DNA from: a virus
Direction: 5' to 3' (one strand)
Length of the DNA stretch: 63,330 bases
Virus record (IMG/VR): IMGVR_UViG_3300043409_002192
Coordinates: 1-63,330 of that record
The notes beneath the pieces are model-generated. The model did no database searches, was not told where the DNA came from, and was given only the letters and a program-made list of their open reading frames with translations. The translations under genes were made by a program, and so were the position numbers. Of the stretch, positions 50,408 to 60,210 are shown one piece after another. How positions within the stretch are numbered: position 1 is the stretch's first letter; every line of letters begins with the position of its first letter.

Positions 50408-51391
50408 ATGACACCCGAAGTCACAGAAACCACCCTCAATCAGGAGGAACAAGCCCACGGTCAATTTGAACTACCGACCGACCCCAAGGAGTTTGATGCC
50501 TTCATGGAAAACATGCGGGCAGGCAAGGTGGATTTTCTGGATGAACAGGCAGTTACAAAAGAAATCCTGGCTGAACAAATTCCTGCCGTGCAGGAGGAAA
50601 AATTTCAAGAAGAACCTGCGACTCCTGTTGAAGACGCTGAAAAAGGCAAACAGTTCCGCCTTCGCTCTAATGATCCCCGCGATCAGGCAGTGTTTGCCGT
50701 CATGAAAGCCAACGGCCTTTCCTATAAAGAAGCCGAATCCATCCTTTTTCCTAATCAAACCCCGGCGGCCATCATGCCGGCCACTGAGGAGAAATCCCAG
50801 GAGCCAGTGGAAACCGTCGAGAGCATTGACGCGGAAATTACCAAGCTCCGTCAGGAGCGGCGGGAAGCCATCAAAAATCTGGACTTTGAACGCCAGGCAG
50901 AACTTGATGACCTCCTGCAATATGAACTCCCGCAAAAGCGGGCTGAACTCGCAGACAAGCAGGCTAAAGCCGCTGTCTCTGCTGATCAGGTCGCCATGCA
51001 GGCTTACACCCAACATCAGGAGACGGCGATAAGCCTCTACCCGGATGCGGCGGTGGAAGGCTCACCGCTTTATACAGCGGCAGCTGAAATCATTGACGCG
51101 TGGCAAGCGAATGGTGACCCGATCCTCGGGAAGCCTGAAAGCGTGCTGCGGGCAGTGCAAATGGCGGCCAGTGAACTTGGGATTGCTCCCAAGCGTGCCG
51201 GCAGCCCCGTTTCGGGAACGGCTAAAGCTCCCGTCTCCGCTCCGGCTCCGGCCCCTACCCGTATGCGTCCTGCGGCGGGTGGCACCGGCCAAGGCGCTCC
51301 CCCTGCTGAAGCAGCCTCACAGCTGATTCAGCAGATGGATTCCCTCGATCTTGATGAACTGAGGATTCTTGCCAGGCAATTTGGCCGGTAG
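50408..51391 (+). CDS. Scaffolding protein
   Basis: This is 327 aa from the ATG at 50408. It is acidic and helical with a coiled-coil middle (DAEITKLRQERREAIKNLDF), then a basic and Pro/Ala-rich tail ending in LIQQMDSLDLDELRILARQF. It lies directly before the major capsid gene, the usual place for a scaffold, and is of typical size. Assignment is by position and composition. Confidence 0.7.
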   Translation: MTPEVTETTLNQEEQAHGQFELPTDPKEFDAFMENMRAGKVDFLDEQAVTKEILAEQIPAVQEEKFQEEPATPVEDAEKGKQFRLRSNDPRDQAVFAVMKANGLSYKEAESILFPNQTPAAIMPATEEKSQEPVETVESIDAEITKLRQERREAIKNLDFERQAELDDLLQYELPQKRAELADKQAKAAVSADQVAMQAYTQHQETAISLYPDAAVEGSPLYTAAAEIIDAWQANGDPILGKPESVLRAVQMAASELGIAPKRAGSPVSGTAKAPVSAPAPAPTRMRPAAGGTGQGAPPAEAASQLIQQMDSLDLDELRILARQFGR

Positions 51392-51482
51392 AACCCAAGG
51401 GCATTATTCACCCGGCTGAATGCCGGAATCTCCCATCCCCCGTGCAGGGTGCTTCAATGCGTCCTGACAACCTACCCTTATT

Positions 51483-52973
51483 ATGCCTGACTATAACTTG
51501 GTCTCCGGACCCAACACAGGAGCCGCTTATGTGGCCCAAGCCGCTGCCTCCCAAGTGTGGCAGAAACTCGTCGAACGGTTTGCTGAAAACTGCGACTTTT
51601 GGAACTCCATGGAAGGAAGTTCTGACGACTCCATCATCATCACTGGGGAAGACCTCGCTGCTGGTGCTGGCATGACCATGAACATCCGTATCTCCGGCGG
51701 CTTCTATAAGAAGCCCACGTTTGGGGAAACGCCGTTCGGCAGCGAAAGCCAGTTTGAGAAACGCAAGCTGAAAGACTACCAACTGAAGATCAACCTCATC
51801 CGCCACGCCACGTCCTACAATGAACTGAGCGAGGAATTGCTTGGTGCCCGTGGGGAAATCAACGCTGGTGTGCCTGAGGATCTTGGCAATTGGCTGGGCC
51901 GTTTCAAGGCGGAACAAATGGATCAAAGCTGGATCTACAAGGTCAATCAGGAGAACCACTACTACTCGAACAACAAAACCATGGCCACGCTTGGTGCGGC
52001 TGATGGACTGAAGTGGAATGACATCATCGGCGCTGGTGCTCTGATGGGGCGCTGGGGCGGTGGTCCTGGCCGCGTTTCCCGCAGTGTCAAAGGACAACAG
52101 CCTGATTTGCGTCTCACGCTGGTGGCGACCTCTTCGGCTTTGGCCGCTCTCCGCAAGGACAGTGATTACCAGAGCAAGGTCATCAATGCTCAGGCCCGCA
52201 GCCTTCAGAACTCCATCTTTACCGGTGTAGTCCCTGATGTTGACGGCGTCGCCGTCGTGGAACGCCGGGTGGTCGATCATGATGGGGATGGTCCTATTGG
52301 TTCGCCGCAGGAACCCCGCGCCTTGCTAGGTGAAGCCGTCATCGCTGCCGTCAATGGTAACGAAGTGCTGGAAATCAAAGGTGGCGGCAATCCTACCTCG
52401 GCTGCTATGACCGATGTAGATTACTTCCGCTACTTCGAAGCCGCGCCTTACTCCTTCATGGATGGGAGCACGACTCCGATCACCAATGACGAAAAATACT
52501 TCCTCATCGTCAATCCGGCCAACCACGTCACCGCTCCGAACAAGATCGGCATGTATGCCTATACCACTGGCAACAACGGCAACAAGATCACCATCACCAA
52601 GCGTCTTGGTGCGGCGGATCTTGGTTCTCTGGTCAAACAGACAGTTGGTGCGGTCACTTGGAACACTGGCGTCTGGGCTGGTCTTCACACCAATGTCCAT
52701 CCTGCTGGCGCTGCTGTCATCCAGTGTAACGCCAAAGGTGAACCCATTGGCCGTTCCTTCCTGCTTGGCCGGGCTGCTGCCGTTCGTGGCTACGGAAAAC
52801 ACCGCGCCAAACGCGGCTCCGAAACGGAAGAAGACGGCTTCTTCACCAAGGTATTCCTCCGGTCCTACTTTGGTCAGTCTGTCCGTCAGAATATGCGCGG
52901 ACAGTATCCGGGCATCATCGTGCTAAATCACGCCCTGCACTACAGCGATATGCCACTGCCAACGGTGGTGTAA
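51483..52973 (+). CDS. Major capsid protein (N4-gp56-like)
   Basis: This 496-aa protein contains RISGGFYKKPTFGETPFGSE, SYNELSEELLGARGEINAGV and, near the end, FFTKVFLRSYFGQSVRQNM. This pattern resembles the N4-gp56-type capsid family with the HK97 fold. It is preceded by the scaffold gene and followed by a strong terminator, fitting the most abundant virion protein. Confidence 0.75.
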   Translation: MPDYNLVSGPNTGAAYVAQAAASQVWQKLVERFAENCDFWNSMEGSSDDSIIITGEDLAAGAGMTMNIRISGGFYKKPTFGETPFGSESQFEKRKLKDYQLKINLIRHATSYNELSEELLGARGEINAGVPEDLGNWLGRFKAEQMDQSWIYKVNQENHYYSNNKTMATLGAADGLKWNDIIGAGALMGRWGGGPGRVSRSVKGQQPDLRLTLVATSSALAALRKDSDYQSKVINAQARSLQNSIFTGVVPDVDGVAVVERRVVDHDGDGPIGSPQEPRALLGEAVIAAVNGNEVLEIKGGGNPTSAAMTDVDYFRYFEAAPYSFMDGSTTPITNDEKYFLIVNPANHVTAPNKIGMYAYTTGNNGNKITITKRLGAADLGSLVKQTVGAVTWNTGVWAGLHTNVHPAGAAVIQCNAKGEPIGRSFLLGRAAAVRGYGKHRAKRGSETEEDGFFTKVFLRSYFGQSVRQNMRGQYPGIIVLNHALHYSDMPLPTVV

Positions 52974-53003
52974 CCTTCTGGCCCCGTTTCGGGGCTGGTC
53001 ATT

Positions 53004-53048
53004 GGGCGGGAGGAGATTTTTCGGGTTTTCCTCCTCCCGCCCTTTTTT
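53004..53048 (+). terminator. Strong factor-independent terminator after the capsid gene
   Basis: GGGCGGGAGGAG (53004-53015) pairs fully with CTCCTCCCGCCC (53031-53042), followed by TTTTTT (53043-53048). A smaller GGCCCCGTTTCGGGGC hairpin precedes it. It would end capsid messages and set capsid expression apart from downstream tail genes. Confidence 0.85.
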
Positions 53049-53072
53049 AAAACCCGGCCACTTTCTGATTTT

Positions 53073-53477
53073 ATGCCTGGTCCTTCCAACGCTTTTGCCA
53101 ATTCCCTGCTGAAAAACATTTTCCGGGGGGAATCCGTCATTATTCCTGCCACTTGGTATCTGGCGCTTTACACTGCCGCTCCGACGGATTCCGGAGGAGG
53201 CACAGAAGTTTTTGGAGCAGGTTATGCCCGTCTGGCTCTGACCAAGAACACTTCTGTGTTCACTGATTCCACGGCGCGACAGGTGAACCTTTCCACCACT
53301 GGCAGTTTTCCGGAAGCCGCAGCCAATTGGGGGACGATTACTGCAGTAGCTCTCTTTGATGCTTCCACCGGCGGTAATATGCTCTGGTGGGGGAATTTGG
53401 ATTCTGCTCAGGTCATCAATACTGGCGACACCTTCAGAATCCCGGCTGGATCTGCTGGACTCCGCATCACTCTCTGA
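53073..53477 (+). CDS. Tail-type virion protein, related to the gene at 17123
   Basis: This 134-aa beta-rich protein has WYLALYTAAPTDSGGGTEVF, YARLALTKNTSVF and a closing GSAGLRITL. It shares the LxLxTAxPxxGG and YARxxxA motifs with the protein at 17123-17554. It is the first gene after the terminator and probably a head or tail decoration protein. Confidence 0.65.
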   Translation: MPGPSNAFANSLLKNIFRGESVIIPATWYLALYTAAPTDSGGGTEVFGAGYARLALTKNTSVFTDSTARQVNLSTTGSFPEAAANWGTITAVALFDASTGGNMLWWGNLDSAQVINTGDTFRIPAGSAGLRITL

Positions 53478-53484
53478 CGCAATC

Positions 53485-55626
53485 ATGAACTTTGCCATCG
53501 ACAACACGGTAACCAATCCATCCGCGTTGGTCGGTGTTGTTGTGGGTAGCACCTATCTGGTGCCACCGTCTGGAGCATCTGGAGCATGGCTGGACAAAGA
53601 AGATCAAATTGCCGTTTGGGGCGGTTCTGTTTGGAATTTCTTGCGTCCTGCAACAGGCACTGAATATCAAATCCAGACTGGACCGAACGCTGGGAATATT
53701 TACGTCCGCACTAATTCGGCAAGTCCCTCCCTTAATTTGGTAGAGAACGGGGATTTGATTTTTGACATTGAAGAAGGGTCGCAATGGTTTCTTGCGACGA
53801 CGGGTAGCGGTGCAGCGGAGTGGTCTCCGGGCATTATTACGCTCTCAAATCCTGCCTCTGCCCCTCATTCTGCGGAAGCATCCGTGGTGATTACGACTGA
53901 GCCCGGAACAAATTACGAACTCAGCTATGGTTTGACATCCTTGGTGGCGGATAATAGCAACCAGTTTGCCCGGCTGACGGTAAAGGAACTGCCTTCCGGA
54001 AATATCATCACGGATCCGTCTTTGGCCATTGCTGACAATTTGACATTTCAGGCAGTTACCGCTCAAACATCCATTGCCTTCCGGGTTACAAACGCTGCCG
54101 GCACCGCAGTTTCCAGTGCTGTGATTGATTTCCTCAGGGTGAAGCGGAAAGCAGAGTTAATGTCCAATGGGGATTTTGAAAATGGTGATTTCGGGTGGGA
54201 TTACGCAGAAGGACCGTGGGTAATAGATGCAGGGCAGGCCACAGCCATCATTGATTATTCTGGACACGAACCATTCCCGGCTTTGCGGCGCATCGTTAAT
54301 AATCTGACGGTAAACCGGTATTACCGCATACAGTTTGATGCCACCGGCAACTTTAACCGTGGTATCTTGTCTGTCTGGGCAGGTGGCGTGCTTTTAGGCG
54401 ATGTGAACACGTCAGGCACGCACGTTTTCTTTTTCAAGGCTCAGGCGTCATCCGCTGCCATAGAGTTCCCGCTGACGCATATCAGTAATTCCACCTTCGA
54501 GGTGGTCTTGGACAATGTATCCGTGATGGCTGCATTGTGGCAGAGCGGACCCATCCTGAGAGCATTGCTGCCGGGGCTTGGTGGATTGACTTCCGGAGGT
54601 GCCATGGGCCGTCCCGTCCGGATTAACCTTGCTGGCACCTTTGGCTTTGCTGCTGGTGCCAAGCGCGATCGGTCGGGTTACTCCCTGATGCCGGGCATGG
54701 GCGGGCTTTCGGCAGGGTCTACTAAATCCACCTCGCGCTACGTTGGCCCTATTTTGATGCCGGGGCGCGGTGGGCTTACGGCCGGTGCATCAAGGAACAA
54801 GTTCGGAGCAGTTACCATGGCTGGTCAGGGTGGATTGGAAGTCACCATGCAGTCCAACGGCTACGTATTGGTGCGCGATGTGGTCCAGCGCATCCTGAAC
54901 CTGTGGGGGCACCCGTCCTGCGGGGAAGTTTCTTGTGACAGCCCGGCGACTGAAGAAGCAATCGGCAAACTGAATGCAGCCATGCAGCGGCTCTATGCCA
55001 CCGGCAAGGATTTCGGCTTTGTCTCCACGGTGCCGATGACCATTACAAAGTCTGGCGTCCAGCAGTTCATTCCCCTGCCGGGGGATGTCGTGGCGGTGAA
55101 GCGGGTTGTGTTTCAAGCGGCCACAAATCAGGCAGAATCGACGTTCGCTGACTTTCCCCTTCGTCCAGTGCAGACGCGCCACGAATACGAATCCTTTGCC
55201 GCCAGTCATAGCAAGGATATTTGGCCGTTGGACACCTCGTCGGCGGATCTTATGCCCTACGTGATTCCGCTGGCCTTCTTTATCGAGGCGGAGGATACAC
55301 GGGCTGTCATTGGGATTCCCCGCCTCCGGCTAATGTTGGGGCCGGTCCCGAATCTCCCACGCACTTGGAAGATCGACCTTCAGGCCACCATCCGCCCACC
55401 GAATTACCGTTGTCGGGATGTGCCGGCAGGAACCATTTTGGCGGTGCCGCACAACTATGCGGAAACCTTGCTCATTCCGCTGGCGCTTTATTATGCCACG
55501 GCTTCAAGGTATTTCACCAAGCGCGAACTGTTGGAAAGCGTGACCGCTCAGGCACAGGAAGCGCGGGAGTTTGTGGGGGAAATTCAACCGGCCCCGGCTG
55601 AGGCCAGCAAAGGAGGCGACCGATGA
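53485..55626 (+). CDS. Fusion of a jelly-roll-like domain to a head-tail adaptor
   Basis: This is 713 aa from the ATG at 53485. The first 350 residues look like two jelly-roll or carbohydrate-binding-type domains (GDFENGDFGWDYAEGPWVID, QFDATGNFNRGILSVWAGGV). A middle with four copies of P/G-x-x-GL-type repeats (LLPGLGGL, LMPGMGGL, LMPGRGGL, MAGQGGL) follows. The last 250 residues are a P22-gp4 or T7-gp11-like adaptor (VRDVVQRILNLWGHPSCGEV, then AAMQRLYATGKDFGFVS). The adaptor joins portal to tail. The added N-terminal modules may face outside. Confidence 0.6.
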   Translation: MNFAIDNTVTNPSALVGVVVGSTYLVPPSGASGAWLDKEDQIAVWGGSVWNFLRPATGTEYQIQTGPNAGNIYVRTNSASPSLNLVENGDLIFDIEEGSQWFLATTGSGAAEWSPGIITLSNPASAPHSAEASVVITTEPGTNYELSYGLTSLVADNSNQFARLTVKELPSGNIITDPSLAIADNLTFQAVTAQTSIAFRVTNAAGTAVSSAVIDFLRVKRKAELMSNGDFENGDFGWDYAEGPWVIDAGQATAIIDYSGHEPFPALRRIVNNLTVNRYYRIQFDATGNFNRGILSVWAGGVLLGDVNTSGTHVFFFKAQASSAAIEFPLTHISNSTFEVVLDNVSVMAALWQSGPILRALLPGLGGLTSGGAMGRPVRINLAGTFGFAAGAKRDRSGYSLMPGMGGLSAGSTKSTSRYVGPILMPGRGGLTAGASRNKFGAVTMAGQGGLEVTMQSNGYVLVRDVVQRILNLWGHPSCGEVSCDSPATEEAIGKLNAAMQRLYATGKDFGFVSTVPMTITKSGVQQFIPLPGDVVAVKRVVFQAATNQAESTFADFPLRPVQTRHEYESFAASHSKDIWPLDTSSADLMPYVIPLAFFIEAEDTRAVIGIPRLRLMLGPVPNLPRTWKIDLQATIRPPNYRCRDVPAGTILAVPHNYAETLLIPLALYYATASRYFTKRELLESVTAQAQEAREFVGEIQPAPAEASKGGDR

Positions 55627-56549
55627 ACACCGTGGAACTGATACAGGATGCGGCCACGCGCTGGCTTACCGTGCCAGCGGCCAGTGCCATGAATGCCAGT
55701 GAGGTCAAGGACATGCTCATTGCCTTGAATGCCGCGCAGGCATCCATCTGGCGCGGACTGCCAGCCCATTACCGCCGGATGCCGGTGGCGGTGGATTTCT
55801 ACGGCCCCGCAACGGGAACGGTGGTGGTTTATGGGTATGGGTCCAAAAAGGTCACTGGGGTTTCCTTCCCGTCCATCATGGACATTTTAACGTATCAGGG
55901 GGAGCCGATTTTGTATCAGGGGGAACCTTTGATGTTTAATGGGTCGTCCGTGTATGAAAATCCACGGCCGTATTGCTCCATGGATATTAACGGGGACAAA
56001 CGGAACGTGTTTGATGGCACGGTATTACGATACCCCTACTTTGGCCGGGCCACAGGAACCCAAGGGGCCACGCTTTACCATGATTCCAGCCTCTTACCGA
56101 TCCTGTTGGAACAAATCATTACCGAAGTCAGAGACCGGGTTTCCGGCTGCATCTACCAGCATGTGCTCAGGCATCAACCAGACTATCAGCCTTACGATAC
56201 GTGGAGCCTGCGGAGGATCCAGCATCACGGCGTGACACGTTCACTGGTGGAACTGAAGCCCGGCCATGACAAGCCGGTGATTTTGGAATTTGACGCGTTC
56301 ATCGCTCCTATAGGCCTGACACTGGGGTCGTCAATGCGGGCAGTGGACCTGCCATACGATGCGGAGGTGGGCGGGCTAATTGTGGCTGCCGCCGGGGCAG
56401 GGCTGGCAACTCATCGCCTGTTTGACCGCGAGCGCCATACCCGCGCCACGGCTTTGGAAGCCGGACATTTGGCCATGCAGCAACTCCGGGAAATTCCCGG
56501 ACAAATCTGGACAGGCCACAACCTTATTCTAACCCCTGAAGGATACTGA
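55623..56549 (+). CDS. Tail-associated protein, unknown
   Basis: This 308-aa protein overlaps the adaptor stop by ATGA. It opens MNTVELIQDAATRWLTVPAA and has a beta-type middle with MDILTYQGEPILYQGEPLMF. It may be a tail-nozzle-like protein of the P22-gp10 type, which follows gp4 in the usual order, but the similarity is weak by eye. Confidence 0.5.
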   Translation: MNTVELIQDAATRWLTVPAASAMNASEVKDMLIALNAAQASIWRGLPAHYRRMPVAVDFYGPATGTVVVYGYGSKKVTGVSFPSIMDILTYQGEPILYQGEPLMFNGSSVYENPRPYCSMDINGDKRNVFDGTVLRYPYFGRATGTQGATLYHDSSLLPILLEQIITEVRDRVSGCIYQHVLRHQPDYQPYDTWSLRRIQHHGVTRSLVELKPGHDKPVILEFDAFIAPIGLTLGSSMRAVDLPYDAEVGGLIVAAAGAGLATHRLFDRERHTRATALEAGHLAMQQLREIPGQIWTGHNLILTPEGY

Positions 56550-56550
56550 T

Positions 56551-58536
56551 ATGCCAATTGAACTTACTACAGCGACAAATGAGACAAAAAGTGCCATTCG
56601 CAATGAAATAGGTGCTCATAAGGCTCCGCTTACTGTAGAGGATATCCCGCTGCTGGATGCCACCGCCCACGCGGCGGATCAGATTGATCGGCGAATTGCG
56701 GGGCTGACGGCTAGTGACGTGACCAAGAAGATCTTCACCACGGAAAACCACGCGGCGGGAATCTACGTTAGGAATCCGCAATGCTGGGCGGCTGATATTG
56801 ACCTGACGGGGCTGGGCGTGGTGCGTAATTCCGGCGGGGGCTGGACGACGCAGCTGGGCTTTGCGGCCATCACGCCGCGCCATGTGGTGATGTGCCATCA
56901 TGCCATCATCCCGGATGGCAGCACGCTGAGGTTTGTCACGGCGGGGAATGTAGTGGCGGATAGGACTTTGAGCAGCTCCGTCCAGATCGGCAGCACGGAT
57001 CTGCGGGTGGGCACGCTGAGCGCGGATCTTCCGGGGACGATTACGCCGCTTTATCTTGCGCCTCCCACGGCGTCTTTTCACTTACGCCGGGCGGGCCTGC
57101 CTATTTTTGTGACGGATCAGGATAACAAGGCACTGGTGGCTGAGATGACGGGGGACGCCTCGCTTGGCGCACCGGGCGGCAGCTCGCGCAGCTCGTTTTA
57201 CGAGTTGGCGGCCACTGGCGATTCCGGGCGTTCGTGGGCGGCCGTGCATGAGGGACGGCTGGTGGCGCTATCGCATTCCAACTCTTCGACCGCGGGGCCT
57301 GATTACGCCAGCCAGCACAGCAGCATCCTGACGGCCTGCGGGGCTTATGCGCCCGGCCTGCCTGACCTGCGCGGCGTGGATTGGGAGGCGCTGACGAACC
57401 GGCCCGCTTTTTCCAATGCGGCTACCATTACGGCCAGCGCCTCGCCTTCCGTGGGGCAGATCCCGCTGGTGGGATCTGGCGGAAAACTCAGCCCCGAAAT
57501 GCTGCCGGACGGGGCGGTGGCCAGTCCAAGCATTCCTCTGGCCAAAACGCTATGGGAGCTGACGGCGGGGACGAATACGCTGGCCGCCAGCGGCCCGGCC
57601 GCCGCCTTTTCTGACATTTTGGCCCCGGCGGCGGTGCTGCCTTATGACGATGTTATCACGGTGGGCAGTGTGAATCTGCTGGGCGGTGTGCATCTGGTGA
57701 GCGATGGCACGGCATGGGTGGACGCGGTGGACTTCACGACCCCGACGGATCCGGCGGTGTCAGGAGGTGATGCTATTCTGGCGACGCTGCTGGTGGATGC
57801 TACGGTGACTTTTTCCCAGCCGGTCTATCAGCCTTTAGATGCCTCCGGGGATTGGTGGGCGTTGGACCGACCGCTGCAGCCTATCACCTCCGCCGTTGCC
57901 GGCAGCACGCGCGCCAATCTGGGGCTCACCGCATGGGCCACCAAAGGCTACCCCCCGGACTCGTCGGGCGTGCTGACGAATAACGGCAGCGGGGGGCTGT
58001 CTTGGGAGCCGGCACCTAACGTTACAGACGAATTACCCCGCCTCACTAACGTGTTCGAGGTCGGCGCAGATCTAGGCATTGTTGCCTTCCCGCCGCTCGT
58101 TGGATCAGTGGACTTGTCTAATCTTTTTGTGACTCCACCAGAGGACGGTGACGTGCTGTATTACGATGGCTTTTCCGAGACACTTTTTGGCACGTATACT
58201 TCTCTCACTTATGTCGCATCAGCTGGGCAGTGGTCTCTCGGGGATTATGATATCGGTAATGGTGGGCTTGAGCCAGTTTACGAAAACCCCGGCTTCGAGC
58301 CAGGTCAGTTATTATCCTACTATTCTGTAGTTGATAGAGAAATCAGCACGACACGCTATTTCGGGCCGACAACAGCGGCACCCACGGCCGTAGCGCTTGA
58401 TTATCCTCTCTATCCCTCATCATCCGGAGTGGCCGCGACCACCCTGCGAAATCTAGTGGCCAATCTCCCAACCTCTGCCACTGGCCTTTCCGCCGGTAAT
58501 GTCTGGAGGGATGGCAATCTGATCAAGATCGTCTAA
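56551..58536 (+). CDS. Tail protein with an embedded trypsin-like protease domain
   Basis: This 661-aa protein has, in residues 70-270, a chymotrypsin-like order: AAITPRHVVMCHHA (His), GSTDLRVGTL (Asp) and ATGDSGRSWAAVHEGRLVAL (Ser in GDSG). All three catalytic residues seem present. The rest is Ala/Ser-rich beta sequence of tail-fibre kind with SSGVLTNNGSGGLSWEPAPN. It could cleave virion proteins or host surface layers. It follows the tail gene cluster. Confidence 0.65.
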   Translation: MPIELTTATNETKSAIRNEIGAHKAPLTVEDIPLLDATAHAADQIDRRIAGLTASDVTKKIFTTENHAAGIYVRNPQCWAADIDLTGLGVVRNSGGGWTTQLGFAAITPRHVVMCHHAIIPDGSTLRFVTAGNVVADRTLSSSVQIGSTDLRVGTLSADLPGTITPLYLAPPTASFHLRRAGLPIFVTDQDNKALVAEMTGDASLGAPGGSSRSSFYELAATGDSGRSWAAVHEGRLVALSHSNSSTAGPDYASQHSSILTACGAYAPGLPDLRGVDWEALTNRPAFSNAATITASASPSVGQIPLVGSGGKLSPEMLPDGAVASPSIPLAKTLWELTAGTNTLAASGPAAAFSDILAPAAVLPYDDVITVGSVNLLGGVHLVSDGTAWVDAVDFTTPTDPAVSGGDAILATLLVDATVTFSQPVYQPLDASGDWWALDRPLQPITSAVAGSTRANLGLTAWATKGYPPDSSGVLTNNGSGGLSWEPAPNVTDELPRLTNVFEVGADLGIVAFPPLVGSVDLSNLFVTPPEDGDVLYYDGFSETLFGTYTSLTYVASAGQWSLGDYDIGNGGLEPVYENPGFEPGQLLSYYSVVDREISTTRYFGPTTAAPTAVALDYPLYPSSSGVAATTLRNLVANLPTSATGLSAGNVWRDGNLIKIV

Positions 58537-58544
58537 AATTCCTC

Positions 58545-59018
58545 ATGAAAATCCGCATCGAAGATATCTCCGCTGAACTGGTCCGATTTGTGGCTCAGAT
58601 CAAAGAGGCGCGTTGCAAAGCGTCGAAGGATGGCATTGCCAACCTCCAGTTTGACGAGGAGTTCACCTTTCAGATGGAAGTCATTACTACCGACGGCCTC
58701 AATGCCTTTGACCGGCCGGACATTTCCGTTGCGGAGCCGGTGGAAAGCCGGAGCCTGGAGCCGGAGAAAATCCAGCGTCAGGAGGCGGGGGAACAGGTTT
58801 CGGAATCGGTGGCCGCCGGGTTTGTATCCACGTCCGTTTCCGTGAAGACGGAAAAGGCCAGCACCACACGCCAGACGACTCCAGAGAAGGAATCCATCAC
58901 CACCCAGGAATCCGAGCCGACCGTTGAAGTGCAGGAATCCACGGAAGAACAGAATGGCGAAACCCTGACTGGCACTTCCGGCGGGGATTCAAGGACCACC
59001 ATCAATACCTTCGAATAA
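58545..59018 (+). CDS. Acidic low-complexity protein, unknown
   Basis: This 157-aa protein has a short folded N-terminus (DEEFTFQMEVITTDGLNAF) and a long Ser/Thr/Glu-rich tail (TTPEKESITTQESEPTVEVQ), probably unstructured. The next protein looks similar in composition with the ordered part at the other end. Function is unknown. Confidence 0.5.
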   Translation: MKIRIEDISAELVRFVAQIKEARCKASKDGIANLQFDEEFTFQMEVITTDGLNAFDRPDISVAEPVESRSLEPEKIQRQEAGEQVSESVAAGFVSTSVSVKTEKASTTRQTTPEKESITTQESEPTVEVQESTEEQNGETLTGTSGGDSRTTINTFE

Positions 59019-59020
59019 CC

Positions 59021-59383
59021 ATGCCTGATCTCACCAAAACAGTAACTACCACGAACGCTGGGGAGGGTGCGAAGCGGGATGATAAGACGCTTTCCAAAAG
59101 CAAGCGCACCAGCACCACCACGCCGGGGAAACAAACCTCGCGCCAAACGGAACGGTCGGTAATCAGTATCAGCGAACAAACACCGGGGGAGGTCACGCAG
59201 AACCAGACGGAAACCCAGCCGACACGACGGACCACGGAAACGCGGAAGCCTTCAATTACCCGGACGATTACGGAGCCTTCCGAAACCATCCAGCGGCAGG
59301 GCGAGCAACGCACAGTGAGGACAGGGAAGGAGGACAGCGGGTTTACCGTGACGTTCAAACTCAAGATTTCTGATTTCCTTTAG
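59021..59383 (+). CDS. Basic low-complexity protein, unknown
   Basis: This 120-aa protein is rich in Thr, Ser, Arg and Gln (TTRTITEPSETIQRQ-type stretches) and ends in an ordered FTVTFKLKISDFL. It mirrors the preceding acidic protein, and the two may bind each other. No family is recognised. Confidence 0.5.
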   Translation: MPDLTKTVTTTNAGEGAKRDDKTLSKSKRTSTTTPGKQTSRQTERSVISISEQTPGEVTQNQTETQPTRRTTETRKPSITRTITEPSETIQRQGEQRTVRTGKEDSGFTVTFKLKISDFL

Positions 59384-59442
59384 GCAAAGTTGCGAATCCT
59401 CCCTGCGGGGCGAGTTTGGCCCCGTAACGGAAACAACCCACT

Positions 59443-59814
59443 ATGAAAACCGGAATTAACGAAACCACCGATGTTGTCATCGCTGTCCTTGATCTGCTGA
59501 CCAGTCACGCAAAAGCAAAAGCCGATGACGGTAAAGTGTCGCGCACGGAAGCCATTGGTATTCTACTGGGCAATACCGGGTCCATCTGGACCGCCGTAAA
59601 TGGTATCTCTGAAGTGCCGGCAGAACTTAAGGATCTGGATGCGGAGGAACTGGATTTCCTGTTTGCTACCGTGCTGGGCTCCATGGCTTGGGAGCGGACG
59701 GAAGACACGGAATCCATCGTGCGTGCCGTCTATGACAGCGTGCGCCAGCTGCTTTCCACGGTGCGCCGGATCCAGAACACCATACATCCCCCGAAGGCTG
59801 AAGTGGTCGGCTAA
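59443..59814 (+). CDS. Helical virion-type protein, unknown
   Basis: This 123-aa protein, VVIAVLDLLTSHAKAKADDG, then IGILLGNTGSIWTAVNGISE, is helical with a DDGKVS-type turn. Related proteins are frequent in phage tail and lysis clusters, but I do not know their role. It is followed by the lipoprotein gene. Confidence 0.55.
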   Translation: MKTGINETTDVVIAVLDLLTSHAKAKADDGKVSRTEAIGILLGNTGSIWTAVNGISEVPAELKDLDAEELDFLFATVLGSMAWERTEDTESIVRAVYDSVRQLLSTVRRIQNTIHPPKAEVVG

Positions 59815-59832
59815 CCCACACTATCTGAACGA

Positions 59833-60210
59833 ATGAAACCTGCTCTTTTTTTACTGCTGGCGCTTTTGCCGGCCTGCACGGTGAAGCCAACCATCCGGAG
59901 TGGTCAAACCGTAGTCACACTGGGCGGTTCCATCTTCACCAAGACAACGGGTGAAACTGCCAGTTATTCGGGGCCGCTTGGAAACCTGAATTACTCGACG
60001 GCCACGAATGACGAGACTGTAGTGCCCGGCAAGATCGTGAATTATTACGGCATCAAGTCCGCTGTGAATGGTGCCACCGCCGCGTTGCGGACCACGGAAA
60101 GCACCAAGCGAATTTTAGGCGCTCAACAAGTCAGCAAAGAAGCCACGCGATCCGCCGCAGACGTGGAAAAACTGCGCATCCTGAACCCGGTAGAAATCCC
60201 CGTGCCATGA
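59833..60210 (+). CDS. Outer-membrane lipoprotein, spanin-like
   Basis: This 125-aa protein has a lipoprotein signal at the start (KPALFLLLALLPAC; lipobox LPAC) and then a soluble periplasmic part. It sits beside a small membrane protein at 60207 and an endolysin, so an o-spanin role is likely by context. There is no classical Rz partner, but the gene at 61021 has a membrane helix and a coiled coil that could fill that role. Confidence 0.55.
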   Translation: MKPALFLLLALLPACTVKPTIRSGQTVVTLGGSIFTKTTGETASYSGPLGNLNYSTATNDETVVPGKIVNYYGIKSAVNGATAALRTTESTKRILGAQQVSKEATRSAADVEKLRILNPVEIPVP

